Source: JAKACA01 sp052143575 (GTDB lineage Bacteria > Actinomycetota > Acidimicrobiia > Acidimicrobiales > Bog-793). From it: a stretch of 64,000 nucleotides of DNA. A model generated the notes under the pieces. That model saw only the letters and a list, made by a program, of their open reading frames with translations. It did no database searches and was not told the DNA's origin. The position numbers were made by a program, and so were the translations under genes. The stretch's first letter is position 1. Each line of letters begins with the position of its first letter. The stretch covers positions 16,411-80,410 of the forward strand of contig JBKQSP010000051.1 in assembly GCA_052143575.1 (NCBI GenBank), read 5' to 3'. Shown in pieces: positions 43,737 to 52,420 of this stretch.

Positions 43737-44738
43737 ATGCGATACGTCGAAACCAAAGGCGAGCGTCTCTCCGTCATCGGCCTCGGCACCTGGCAGTTCG
43801 GCTCACGCGAGTGGGGCTACGGGGCCGGCTACGCCGAACGGGATGCCGGCGAGATCGCCCGGCGAGCCGTCGAACTGGGCGTCAACCTCTTCGATACGGC
43901 GGAGGTGTACGGCTTCGGGCGCTCGGAGCGCATCCTCGGCGCCGCCATCGCCGAACACCGCCACGAGGTCTTCATCGCCACCAAGGTCTTTCCCGTCGTC
44001 CCGGTGCCGGCCGTCATCTGCCGGCGGGCGGAGGGCAGCGCCCGCCGCCTCGGTATCAGCGAGATCGACCTCTACCAACTGCACTGGCCGAACCCGGTCG
44101 TGCCGCCCCGCCTGCAGATGGAGGGCATGCGCCAGGTCCACAACCGTGGCCTTGCACGCCACATCGGCGTCAGTAACTACTCGCTGGCGGGCTGGCAGGC
44201 GGCCGAGGAGGCATTTGGTGGCACCGTCTTGACGAACCAGGTGCGCTTCAGCCTCGTCGACCGGCGCCCGCTCGCCTCGGGGATGACCGCCTGGGCAGCC
44301 GAGCACGATCACCTCGTGATGGCCTACAGCCCACTCGCCCAGGGGCTGCTCTCCGGTCGCTACGACGCCGAGCACCGTCCCGGTGGCATGCGTGCCAACC
44401 AAACGGCCTTCCTGCCGGAGAACCTCGAGCGGGCAGCCGGGCTCATCGAGGCCCTGCGCGGCGTCGCCGCCGCTCACGATGCCACGCCCGCCCAGGTGGC
44501 ACTCGCCTGGATCGTGAGCTACCGGAGCGTCGTGGCCATCCCGGGGGCGAGCTCGGTCGCCCAGATGGAGCACAACGCCGCCGCCGCCGACCTCGAGCTG
44601 AGCGAGGACGAGCGGGCCGAGCTGCTGGCGGCGGCCGAGTCGTTCCGGCCGATGGAGCGTGTGCAGGCATGGCAGGAGGTGGCCCGGCAGCGCTTCGGTG
44701 CCATGGGACGGTTCGGACAGGCCGGCGACCGCCGGTGA
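43737..44738 (+). CDS. Aldo/keto reductase
   Basis: 333 aa NADP-dependent reductase with TIM barrel. Catalytic tetrad visible: Asp and Tyr in NLFDTAEVYGFGRSE, Lys in FIATKVFP, His in LYQLHWPN; C-terminal NADP loop IPGASSVAQMEHN. A strong GAGGAGG SD precedes the ATG by 9 nt. It follows the SDR by 72 nt and precedes the amidase by 16 nt, so it may be cotranscribed with the latter. Substrate unknown. Confidence 0.9.
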   Translation: MRYVETKGERLSVIGLGTWQFGSREWGYGAGYAERDAGEIARRAVELGVNLFDTAEVYGFGRSERILGAAIAEHRHEVFIATKVFPVVPVPAVICRRAEGSARRLGISEIDLYQLHWPNPVVPPRLQMEGMRQVHNRGLARHIGVSNYSLAGWQAAEEAFGGTVLTNQVRFSLVDRRPLASGMTAWAAEHDHLVMAYSPLAQGLLSGRYDAEHRPGGMRANQTAFLPENLERAAGLIEALRGVAAAHDATPAQVALAWIVSYRSVVAIPGASSVAQMEHNAAAADLELSEDERAELLAAAESFRPMERVQAWQEVARQRFGAMGRFGQAGDRR

Positions 44739-44754
44739 CCGCAAGGGGGAAGTG

Positions 44755-46191
44755 ATGGACTCGTTACTGACGTGGATGGACGCAACCGAGCAGGCGCAGG
44801 CGGTGAGGAGCGGGCAGACATCGCCGTCCGAGCTCGTCGAGGCCGCAATCGAGCGCATCGAGCGCGTCAACCCGGATCTGAACGCCGTCATCCACGAGCG
44901 TTTCGACGCCGCCCGCAAGGAGGCGGCCGCCGGCAAGGTCAGCGGGCCGTTCGCCGGCGTCCCCATCCTGTTGAAGGATCTCGGCGCCGCCCAGGCGGGC
45001 GAGCCGCTCCACCTCGGGCTCGGCGCCCTCAAGGAGGCAGGCTTCCGGGCAGCTACCGACAGCTTCATCGCCGCCAAGCTGCAGGCCGCCGGCTGCATCA
45101 TCCTCGGGCGCACGAACTGCCCGGAGTTCGGCACGACGATCACGACCGAGCCGGTCTCCTACGGCCCGACACGAAACCCTTGGAACACCCAGCACACCAC
45201 GGGCGGCTCCTCCGGCGGGTCGGCGGCGGCCGTGGCCAGTGGCATGGTGCCCGTCGCCCATGCCAACGACGGCGGCGGCTCGATCCGTATCCCGGCCGCC
45301 AACTGCGGCCTGTTCGGGCTGAAGCCGAGCCGCGGCCGTGTCAGCCCGGGGCCTGACCCGCACGAGTCCTCCTGGTCGGGATCCACGATCGACCACATGG
45401 TGACGAGGACCGTGCGCGACTCGGCCGGGCTGCTCGACGTGCTCGCCGGCGAGATGCCGGGCGACCTCTTCGTCGCCCCGCCGCCGCGGCGCCCCTTCGC
45501 CCACGAGGTGGGCGCCGACACCGGCGCCCTCAAGATCGGTTGGCTCGATCATCCCGCCCAGGAGGGGATCGCCCCCAACGCGGAGTGCGCCACGGCCGTG
45601 CACGAGGCACGCGACCTCCTCGAATCGCTCGGGCACGAGCTGCACGAGGCGCACCCGGCCGCCCTCGGCGAAGCGGAGTTCACGCGTCACTTCCTGACGA
45701 TCATCACGACGGCGGTGGCGGCCGACCTCGAGGAGTGGAGCGACGCCATCGGCCGCGTCATCGCTCCCGGCGAGCTCGAGCCGGACAACCAGACGTTCCA
45801 GATGCTCGGCGCCATGGTGCCGGCCACCGCCTACCTGCGCTCGGAACTGTGGTTCGAAGCCTGGCGCCGGCGCATGGCGGCCTTCTGGGCCGAAGGCGGC
45901 TACGACCTTTTGCTGACGCCCGTGCTCAACATGCCACCCGCCCGCCTCGGCGAGCTCTCCGAGCCGATCCTCGGTCAGCAGCGTGTCATCGAGGCGCTCC
46001 AGTACACGGCGCAGTTCAACGTCACCGGCCAGCCCGCCATGTCGTTGCCGCTGCACTGGACGCCGGAGGGGCTGCCTGTCGGGGTACAGCTCGTGGCGGC
46101 CTACGGTCGGGAAGACGTCCTCGTTCGGCTAGCGTCTCGCGTTGAGCAGGCCGCACCCTGGGCAGACCGTAAGCCGCCGGTGCACGCGTGA
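44755..46191 (+). CDS. Amidase signature family hydrolase
   Basis: 478 aa. Ser-cisSer-Lys triad region: Lys74 in ILLKDLGA, Ser152/153 in GGSSGGSAAA, and the nucleophile in ANDGGGSIRIPA ~25 residues later. It resembles the 6-aminohexanoate-cyclic-dimer hydrolase/general amidase group rather than GatA, and no gatB or gatC is nearby. AAGGGGGAA precedes ATG 44755 (GTG 44752 is also in frame). Confidence 0.9.
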   Translation: MDSLLTWMDATEQAQAVRSGQTSPSELVEAAIERIERVNPDLNAVIHERFDAARKEAAAGKVSGPFAGVPILLKDLGAAQAGEPLHLGLGALKEAGFRAATDSFIAAKLQAAGCIILGRTNCPEFGTTITTEPVSYGPTRNPWNTQHTTGGSSGGSAAAVASGMVPVAHANDGGGSIRIPAANCGLFGLKPSRGRVSPGPDPHESSWSGSTIDHMVTRTVRDSAGLLDVLAGEMPGDLFVAPPPRRPFAHEVGADTGALKIGWLDHPAQEGIAPNAECATAVHEARDLLESLGHELHEAHPAALGEAEFTRHFLTIITTAVAADLEEWSDAIGRVIAPGELEPDNQTFQMLGAMVPATAYLRSELWFEAWRRRMAAFWAEGGYDLLLTPVLNMPPARLGELSEPILGQQRVIEALQYTAQFNVTGQPAMSLPLHWTPEGLPVGVQLVAAYGREDVLVRLASRVEQAAPWADRKPPVHA

Positions 46192-46217
46192 CCGTTGTTT
46201 CGGCGGCTCGAAGCCGG

Positions 46218-46262
46218 CTGACTTCCCGAACGCTGACTCCCTGAACGCTGACCCCCTGGACC
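46218..46262. repeat. 15-bp tandem repeat, three copies
   Basis: CTGACTTCCCGAACG (46218), CTGACTCCCTGAACG (46233) and CTGACCCCCTGGACC (46248) lie head to tail in the 87-bp gap between the amidase gene and cysD. The last copy ends 16 nt before the cysD start. Confidence 0.85.
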
Positions 46263-46278
46263 GAATGCCCACAGCGAA

Positions 46279-47196
46279 ATGACCACGTACCGGCTCTCAC
46301 ACCTCGACGAACTCGAAGCCGAGGCCATCCACATCATCCGTGAGGTGGTCGCCGAGTTCGAGAAGCCCGCCCTCCTCTTCTCCGGCGGCAAGGACTCCGC
46401 CGTCCTGTTGCGCCTCGCCGTGAAGGCGTGCTGGCCGCAGCGGCTTCCCTTCCCCGTCGTGCACGTCGACACCGGGCACAACTTCCCCGAGGTCATCGCC
46501 TACCGGGACCACCAGGTCGAGACGCTCAACCTCCGTCTCGTCGTCGGCTTGGTGCAAGAGGACATCGACCGCGGCCACATCATCGAGACCCCCTCGCCAG
46601 GGGCGACCCGCAACCGGCTGCAGACCTTCACACTGCTCCGAGTGCTCGAGGAAGGCGGCTACGACGCCGTCTTCGGGGGCGGCCGGCGCGACGAGGAGAA
46701 GGCGCGTGCCAAGGAGCGGATCTTCTCGCTACGTGACGAGTTCGGGCAGTGGAACCCACGGGCGCAGCGACCCGAGCTCTGGAACCTCTACAACACGAGG
46801 CACCGCCCGGGCGAGCACTTCCGTGTCTTCCCGCTCTCGAACTGGACCGAGCTCGACATCTGGCAGTACGTCGAGCAGGAGGAGGTGCCGCTGCCGGAGA
46901 TCTACTTCTCCCACCGCCGCCCCGTCTTCCGGCGCGGCGGCTTGCTGCTCGCCGTCGGTCCCTTCACCCAGCCCCGTGAAGGCCACGCCGAGGAGGTGCC
47001 GTTCGAGGCGGCCGTTCGTTACCGCACGGTCGGGGACATGACCTGCACGGCCGCCATCGAGTCGACGGCCGTGACGCCCTCGCAGGTGATCTCCGAGACG
47101 GCGGTCAGCCGGGTGAGCGAGCGAGGGGCCACGAGGGCGGACGACCGCTTCTCGGAGGCCGCCATGGAGGATCGCAAGCGGGAGGGCTACTTCTAG
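46279..47196 (+). CDS. cysD: Sulfate adenylyltransferase subunit 2
   Basis: ATP-PP-loop subunit that adenylates sulfate to APS. 305 aa. PP-loop SGGKDS at 35-40, HVDTGHNFPEVI, GGGRRDEEKARAKERIFS, LSNWTELDIWQY and the C-terminal MEDRKREGYF, all typical. The stop codon is immediately followed by the cysN ATG with no gap. Part of cysD-cysN-cysC. Confidence 0.96.
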   Translation: MTTYRLSHLDELEAEAIHIIREVVAEFEKPALLFSGGKDSAVLLRLAVKACWPQRLPFPVVHVDTGHNFPEVIAYRDHQVETLNLRLVVGLVQEDIDRGHIIETPSPGATRNRLQTFTLLRVLEEGGYDAVFGGGRRDEEKARAKERIFSLRDEFGQWNPRAQRPELWNLYNTRHRPGEHFRVFPLSNWTELDIWQYVEQEEVPLPEIYFSHRRPVFRRGGLLLAVGPFTQPREGHAEEVPFEAAVRYRTVGDMTCTAAIESTAVTPSQVISETAVSRVSERGATRADDRFSEAAMEDRKREGYF

Positions 47197-48453
47197 ATGG
47201 AGCTGCTCCGCTTCGCCACGGCCGGCTCGGTCGACGACGGCAAGTCGACGCTGATCGGCCGCCTGCTCTACGACTCGAAGCAGGTGTTCGAGGATCAGCT
47301 GCAGGCGGTCGAGGCCTCCAGCCTGGCGCGTGGAGACGACTACACGAACCTGGCCCTGCTCACCGACGGCCTGCGGGCCGAGCGTGAGCAGGGCATCACG
47401 ATCGACGTCGCCTACCGCTACTTCGCCACCCCGAAACGCAAGTTCATCATCGCCGACACCCCAGGCCACACCCAGCACACGCGCAACATGGTGACGGGTT
47501 GCTCCACCGCCGACCTCGTCGTCCTGCTCGTCGACGCACGTCTCGGCCCCACCGAGCAGACTCGCCGGCACGCCACCGTCGCCTCGCTGCTCGGCATCCG
47601 CCACCTCGTGCTCTGCATCAACAAGATGGACCTCGTCGACTGGGACCGGAAGCGCTTCGAGGAGATCCGCCGGGAGTTCGACGACTTCGCCACCCGGCTG
47701 CAGGTGACGGATCTGACCTACATCCCGATGTCGGCCCTGGAGGGTGACAACGTCGTCGAGCGCTCGGCGGAGATGAAGTGGTACGACGGTCCCTCCCTCC
47801 TGCACCACCTCGAGGAGGTGCACATCTCCTCGGACCGCAACCTCATCGACTTCCGCTTCGCCGTGCAGCGGGTGGTGCGGCCCATCTCCTCGAGCGACCT
47901 GCACGACTTCCGCGGCTACGCCGGCCAGGTCTCGAGCGGGGTGGTGCAGGTCGGCGACCCCGTCGTGGTGCTGCCGTCCGGCTTTGCGTCCACGATCGAG
48001 GCGATCGAGACGGCCGACGGTCCCCTCGAGGAGGCCTACCCGCCCATGTCGGTGCTGCTGCGGTTGAGCGATGACCTCGACATCTCGCGGGGCGACATGC
48101 TCTGCCGGCCGCACAACCAGCCGAGTATCGGGCAGGACCTCTCTGCCATGGTGTGCTGGATGGCGGAGGCGCCGCTCCGGCCGGGCGCCAAGCTGTGGCT
48201 GAAGCACACGACCCGCTGGGTGCGAGCCCTCGTGAAGGATCTGCAGTACCGGCTCGACGTCAACACGCTGCACCGGGACCTGGCCGCCGGCGAGCTCGCC
48301 CTCAACGAGATCGGCCGGATCGACCTTCGCACGACCCTGCCGCTGTTATTCGACGAGTACCGGTTGAACCGGCGGACGGGCAGTTTCGTGCTCGTGGACG
48401 ACGCCACGAACGCAACCGTGGCGGCGGGGATGATCCTTCGACCGAGCACCTGA
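47197..48453 (+). CDS. cysN: Sulfate adenylyltransferase subunit 1 (GTPase)
   Basis: EF-Tu-like GTPase that drives APS formation by CysD. 418 aa, i.e. without the fused APS-kinase domain found in some actinobacterial CysNC proteins; here CysC is a separate gene. G1 AGSVDDGKST at 9-18, DTPGH at 87-91, NKMD near 143, then domain 2 with the DFRGYAGQVSSG segment. Starts directly after the cysD stop. Confidence 0.96.
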   Translation: MELLRFATAGSVDDGKSTLIGRLLYDSKQVFEDQLQAVEASSLARGDDYTNLALLTDGLRAEREQGITIDVAYRYFATPKRKFIIADTPGHTQHTRNMVTGCSTADLVVLLVDARLGPTEQTRRHATVASLLGIRHLVLCINKMDLVDWDRKRFEEIRREFDDFATRLQVTDLTYIPMSALEGDNVVERSAEMKWYDGPSLLHHLEEVHISSDRNLIDFRFAVQRVVRPISSSDLHDFRGYAGQVSSGVVQVGDPVVVLPSGFASTIEAIETADGPLEEAYPPMSVLLRLSDDLDISRGDMLCRPHNQPSIGQDLSAMVCWMAEAPLRPGAKLWLKHTTRWVRALVKDLQYRLDVNTLHRDLAAGELALNEIGRIDLRTTLPLLFDEYRLNRRTGSFVLVDDATNATVAAGMILRPST

Positions 48454-48463
48454 GGCCCGTGTC

Positions 48464-49093
48464 GTGACGGGGGGATCGGCGGGAGGCACGGCTCACGGCG
48501 CCGTGCCCGAGGCGGTCGTGGACGAGAGCTGGCCGACGACGCCGGCCTCCGTGGCGACACGGGGCACGATCTGGTTCACGGGCCTCTCCGGGGCCGGCAA
48601 GACGACGGTGGCGACGACGCTCAAGGTCATGCTCGACGCCCTCGCCGTGCGAACGTTTCTCCTCGACGGCGACGTGCTGCGTTCCGGGCTCAACTCGGAC
48701 CTCACCTTCAGCGACGAGGACCGCGCCGAGAACGTGCGGCGCATCGGCGAGGTGGCCCTGCTCTTCGCCGGCGTCGGCCACCTCTCGCTCGTGACGGTCA
48801 TCAGCCCCTATGACGCCGGCCGCACGGCCGTGCGCGCCCGCCACGCCGCCGTCGGCGTCCCTTTCCTCGAGGTGTACGTGGCCACCCCGCTCGAGGTCTG
48901 CGAGCAGCGCGACCCGAAGGGGCTCTACGCCCGCGCCCGCCGGGGCGAGGTGACCCGCTTCACCGGCATCTCGGCGCCCTACGAGGTACCGGAGGACGCC
49001 GAGCTCGAGATCTTCACGACGGACCGGACACCGGTGCAGTCGGCCACCGAAGTCTTCGAGCTGCTCGTCGAGCGAGGGCTCATCACGGGCTGA
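48464..49093 (+). CDS. cysC: Adenylyl-sulfate kinase
   Basis: Phosphorylates APS to PAPS. 209 aa. Walker A GLSGAGKTT at ~39-48, LDGDVLRSGLNSDLTFSDEDRAENVRR, ISPYDAGR, DPKGLYARAR. ~30-residue N-terminal extension before the kinase fold. GTG start 10 nt after cysN. No cysH, sulfite reductase or transporter lies in the window, so PAPS use (reduction or sulfation) is not decided. Confidence 0.95.
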   Translation: MTGGSAGGTAHGAVPEAVVDESWPTTPASVATRGTIWFTGLSGAGKTTVATTLKVMLDALAVRTFLLDGDVLRSGLNSDLTFSDEDRAENVRRIGEVALLFAGVGHLSLVTVISPYDAGRTAVRARHAAVGVPFLEVYVATPLEVCEQRDPKGLYARARRGEVTRFTGISAPYEVPEDAELEIFTTDRTPVQSATEVFELLVERGLITG

Positions 49094-49126
49094 GGGCCTC
49101 CGGCGGGCGTGGCGGTAGCCTGCGTC

Positions 49127-49444
49127 ATGACCGAAGACGCCTCACCGCCGGCATCGATGCCCGACGAGCTGAGCAGCCACCACCGGGACACGCTCGAGCA
49201 CCTTTTTCGTCATCCCGCCGGTCACAACATCGAGTGGCACGACGTTCTCTCGTTGCTCGAGGCGGTGGGCTCTGTCCGCGAGACCCACGACGGCAACTTC
49301 CTCGTGACGCTCGGCAGTGAGACCGAGACCTTCGAACGGCCGCCCCACAAGGACATCGACACGCAACAGGTCGTCGACTTGCGGCGGATGCTGCGGGCCG
49401 CCGGCTACAGCGACTCGCAGGCTACGGAGAGCACGGCCGAATGA
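49127..49444 (+). CDS. Conserved small protein, HicA-like
   Basis: 105 aa. HHRDTLEHLFRHPAGHNIEWHDVLSLLEAVGSV is followed by a beta segment (GNFLVTLGSETETFERPPHKDIDTQQVVDLRRML). The layout resembles HicA-type double-stranded-RNA-binding folds, and similar proteins are widespread in actinobacteria as single genes. No HicB antitoxin is adjacent, so a toxin role is unlikely. TAGCCT ends 5 nt before ATG 49127, suggesting a near-leaderless transcript. Confidence 0.7.
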   Translation: MTEDASPPASMPDELSSHHRDTLEHLFRHPAGHNIEWHDVLSLLEAVGSVRETHDGNFLVTLGSETETFERPPHKDIDTQQVVDLRRMLRAAGYSDSQATESTAE

Positions 49445-49509
49445 GGACTCACCGCGGCTGACACGACGGTGGGAGAACCGTCGGGCACGTGACCGGCGCC
49501 CCGCCTCGA

Positions 49510-49611
49510 TAGGCTCCAGCCTGCAGAGATGCCCGCCTGCGCGGGCGAAACGGGCGGTGAAGATCGCCCCGGTGCGGCGTAGCCGCACCCGAGACACGGG
49601 AGGTGATCCGG
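49510..49611 (+). promoter_or_regulatory. Structured 5' leader of the lpd operon with possible SD switch
   Basis: TAGGCT (49510-49515) would start RNA near 49522. The ~90-nt leader then holds three hairpins: GCCCGC-CTGC-GCGGGC (49531-49546), GGGCG/CGCCC (49552-49569) and GGTGCGGC-GTA-GCCGCACC (49571-49589). They are followed by SD GGGAGGTGATCC. GATCGCC (49562-49568), the 3' side of hairpin 2, can instead pair with GGTGATC of the SD (49602-49608; one G-U), giving an on/off layout. I do not recognise a known riboswitch. Confidence 0.5.
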
Positions 49612-51036
49612 CTGACTGCTGTCGGTTCCGATCCGTCGAACACGTTCGACATCGTTGTGATCGGCGGAGGCCCTGGTGGGTACGCGGCTGCCCTCTATGC
49701 GGGCAATGCCGGGCTCAGCGTGGCCGTCGTCGAGAAGGAGAAGGTCGGCGGGACCTGCTTGCACCGGGGGTGCATCCCTGCCAAGGAGTTCCTCGAGACG
49801 GCGGCCGTGTTCCGCGCCGTCGGCGGCGCCAAGGAGTTCGGAGTGCAGGCGAGCCAGCCCACCGTCGAATTCTCCATCAGCCAGGACCGCAAGCAGAAAG
49901 TCGTCGAGCAGTTGCACCGGGGGCTCTCGGGCCTCATGAAGCAGCGCAAGAACGTCATCTTCGAGGGCACCGGGCGGCTGCTGGCCGACCACGTCGTCGA
50001 GGTGACCGCCCCGGACGGATCCACCCGGGCCATCTCCGGTACGAACGTCGTGCTGGCGTCGGGCTCGGTGCCGAGGACGCTGCCGGGCTTCGAGGTGGAT
50101 GGGCGTTTCGTCCTCACCTCCGACGAGGTCCTCGCTCTGCGCGAGCTGCCGCGGACCGCCGTCGTGATCGGCGGCGGGGCCATCGGCTGTGAGTTCGCCT
50201 CCATGCTCTCCGACCTGGGCGTGCAGGTCACCATCCTCGAGGTGCTCCCGAAACTGCTCCCCGGCTGCGACGAGGACGTCGTCAACCTCGTCGTGCGCTC
50301 CTTCCAGAAGCGGGGCATCACGGTGCGGGCCGGCGTGGCCGTGCACCGGCACGAGCCGGGCGAGGCGGGGACGACGGTCAGCTTCGGCGATGGTGAGTCA
50401 GTGCTCGTCGACAGCGTCATCGTCTCGGTCGGCCGCCGCCCCCTCTCTGACGGCCTGCTGGCGGAGGGCACGGGCGTCGTCGTGGACGGGCGGGGTTTTG
50501 TCGAGGTGGACGAATGGATGCGGACGGCCGCCGCCGGCGTCTTTGCCGTCGGCGATCTCGTCAACACGCCGCAGCTCGCCCACGTCGGCTTTGCCGAGGC
50601 CATCCTCGTCGTCAAGCAGATCCTCGGTGAGCGGGCCGTGCCGGTGAACTACGGCGCCGTGCCGTGGGGGATCTACTGCCACCCGGAGGTCGCCTTCGTG
50701 GGCATGACGGAGGAGGGGGCCAAAGCCGCCGGCATCGACGTCGTCGTGAAGAAGGATCCCTACGGTGGCAACAGCCGCGCCCGCATCCTCGGCGAGACCG
50801 AGGGCATGGTGAAGGTCATCGCAGAGCGCATGGCTGACGGCTCGGCCGGTCGGCTGCTCGGCGTCCACATGGTGGGCCCGTGGGTGACCGAACAGCTCGG
50901 GCAGGCTTACTTGTCCGTCAACTGGGAGGCGACGCCCGACGAGATCGGCGCCTTCATCCAGCCGCACCCGACACTGTCCGAGACATTCGGCGAGACCGTC
51001 CTCGCCCTCACGGGAAGGGGCCTGCACCTTGCCTGA
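49612..51036 (+). CDS. lpdA: Dihydrolipoamide dehydrogenase (E3)
   Basis: FAD disulfide oxidoreductase that reoxidises dihydrolipoamide in 2-oxoacid dehydrogenase complexes. 474 aa. FAD site IGGGPGGYAAALYA, redox pair GGTCLHRGCIPAKE (Cys-x4-Cys), NAD site IGGGAIGCEFASML, C-terminal HPTLSETFGETVLA with the catalytic His-Glu. Start: a perfect SD GGAGG (49599-49603) is 8 nt before CTG 49612; GTG 49603 lies inside that SD and no other ATG or GTG precedes the FAD motif, so CTG is the likely start. Overlaps the E2 gene by 8 nt. Confidence 0.93.
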   Translation: MTAVGSDPSNTFDIVVIGGGPGGYAAALYAGNAGLSVAVVEKEKVGGTCLHRGCIPAKEFLETAAVFRAVGGAKEFGVQASQPTVEFSISQDRKQKVVEQLHRGLSGLMKQRKNVIFEGTGRLLADHVVEVTAPDGSTRAISGTNVVLASGSVPRTLPGFEVDGRFVLTSDEVLALRELPRTAVVIGGGAIGCEFASMLSDLGVQVTILEVLPKLLPGCDEDVVNLVVRSFQKRGITVRAGVAVHRHEPGEAGTTVSFGDGESVLVDSVIVSVGRRPLSDGLLAEGTGVVVDGRGFVEVDEWMRTAAAGVFAVGDLVNTPQLAHVGFAEAILVVKQILGERAVPVNYGAVPWGIYCHPEVAFVGMTEEGAKAAGIDVVVKKDPYGGNSRARILGETEGMVKVIAERMADGSAGRLLGVHMVGPWVTEQLGQAYLSVNWEATPDEIGAFIQPHPTLSETFGETVLALTGRGLHLA

Positions 51037-52417
51037 CATCACGATGCCGCAGCTGGGTGAGACCGTCACCGAGGGCACGATCATCAAGTGGCTGAAGAAT
51101 GTCGGTGACACGATCGTGCAGGACGAGCCGCTCTTCGAGGTCTCGACGGACAAAGTCGACTCCGAGGTGCCCTCGCCGGCCGAAGGCGTCATCACCGAGA
51201 TCCTCGTGCCCGAGGGCGCCACGGTCGACATCGGGACCCGCTTGGCGGTCATCGGGGAGGCCGGTTCGGCCCCGGAGCCGGCTGCGGCACCGGCTCCGAA
51301 ACCGGAGCCGGTTGCCGAGCACGCTCCGCCCTCCCCTCCGGCCGAGCCGGAAACCCCTGAGGCTGCGGTGGAGCCGACACCCGCAGACGTTGTCGCTGTG
51401 GCCGAAGAAACCCCCTCGCCCCGTGGCAACGGGGCCGGCGGCCTGCTCTCACCGGTGGTGCGCAAGCTCGTCAACGAGCACGGGCTCGACCCGTCCCTCA
51501 TCCGCGGGACGGGGCAAGGCGGCCGCATCACCCGGGGCGACGTGCTCGGGTACCTCGACGCCCAGGCGACGGCGGGCGCCGGCGGTGTGGCCCCGTCGCT
51601 GGCGGGCGGTCGAGAGGCGCCGCCACGGCCGGCTGCGGCTGCGGCTCCGGCCGTGGCCTCAGGGGCCGGCGACTCCCGCGGGTTCCCGCCGGCCTTACCG
51701 GGCGAGAGGGACGAGGTCGTGCCCTTCTCGAACATCCGCCGGCTGACGGCCGAGCACATGGTTCGCTCGAAGGCAACGTCTGCTCACACCCTCGTCGTCG
51801 TGGAGGCCGACTACGAGGGCATCGACCGCGTCCGGCGGCGGGAGAAGGACCGCTTCAAGGAACAGGAGGGCGTTTCGCTCACCTACCTTCCGTTTGTGGC
51901 ACGGGCTGTCGTCGACGTTCTGCGCGACTACCCGAACCTGAATGCCTCCGTGGGCGACGGGACCCTCATCGTGCACCGTGACGTCCACCTCGGGATCGCC
52001 GTTGACCTCGACCGCCAGGGCCTCATCGTGCCCGTCGTGCGCCAAGCCGATGGGCAGTCGTTGCGGGGTCTCGCCCGCGCCATCGCCGATCTCGCCGAGC
52101 GGGCGCGCTCCCGCCGCCTCTCGGCAGACGACGTCGTCGGCGGTACGTTCACGATCACGAACCCGGGCCCGTTCGGCACAGTCATCACGGCTCCGATCAT
52201 CAACCAGCCTCAGGTGGCCATCCTCTCCACCGACGGCGTGAAGCGCCGACCGGTCGTCGTGACGGCGGGCGATGGGACAGAGGCCATCGCCATCCACTCC
52301 GTCGGCATGCTGGCAATGTCGTTCGATCACCGTGCCGTCGACGGCGCCTACGCGTCCGCTTTCCTGCGTGACCTCGCCCACGAGATCGAAACCCGTGACT
52401 GGGCCTCCGAGCTGTAA
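51029..52417 (+). CDS. Dihydrolipoamide acyltransferase (E2) of a 2-oxoacid dehydrogenase complex
   Basis: 462 aa. One lipoyl domain with lipoyl-Lys42 (EVSTDKVDSEV), a Pro/Ala/Glu linker, peripheral subunit-binding domain (LLSPVVRKLVNEHGLDPSLI, ~138-170), a second linker, and a catalytic domain with SFDHRAVDG (His434). TTG start with GGGAAGGGG upstream, overlapping lpdA. In actinobacteria this E2 (SucB/DlaT type) can serve pyruvate and/or 2-oxoglutarate dehydrogenase; the aceE gene at 39574-42291 is a plausible E1 partner. lipB-lipA follows 3 nt later. Confidence 0.93.
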   Translation: MPDITMPQLGETVTEGTIIKWLKNVGDTIVQDEPLFEVSTDKVDSEVPSPAEGVITEILVPEGATVDIGTRLAVIGEAGSAPEPAAAPAPKPEPVAEHAPPSPPAEPETPEAAVEPTPADVVAVAEETPSPRGNGAGGLLSPVVRKLVNEHGLDPSLIRGTGQGGRITRGDVLGYLDAQATAGAGGVAPSLAGGREAPPRPAAAAAPAVASGAGDSRGFPPALPGERDEVVPFSNIRRLTAEHMVRSKATSAHTLVVVEADYEGIDRVRRREKDRFKEQEGVSLTYLPFVARAVVDVLRDYPNLNASVGDGTLIVHRDVHLGIAVDLDRQGLIVPVVRQADGQSLRGLARAIADLAERARSRRLSADDVVGGTFTITNPGPFGTVITAPIINQPQVAILSTDGVKRRPVVVTAGDGTEAIAIHSVGMLAMSFDHRAVDGAYASAFLRDLAHEIETRDWASEL

Positions 52418-52420
52418 CCC

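Noticed and set aside
49127..49444. HicA toxin of a toxin-antitoxin pair
   Set aside because: No HicB-like partner next to it; related proteins occur as single genes in actinobacteria.
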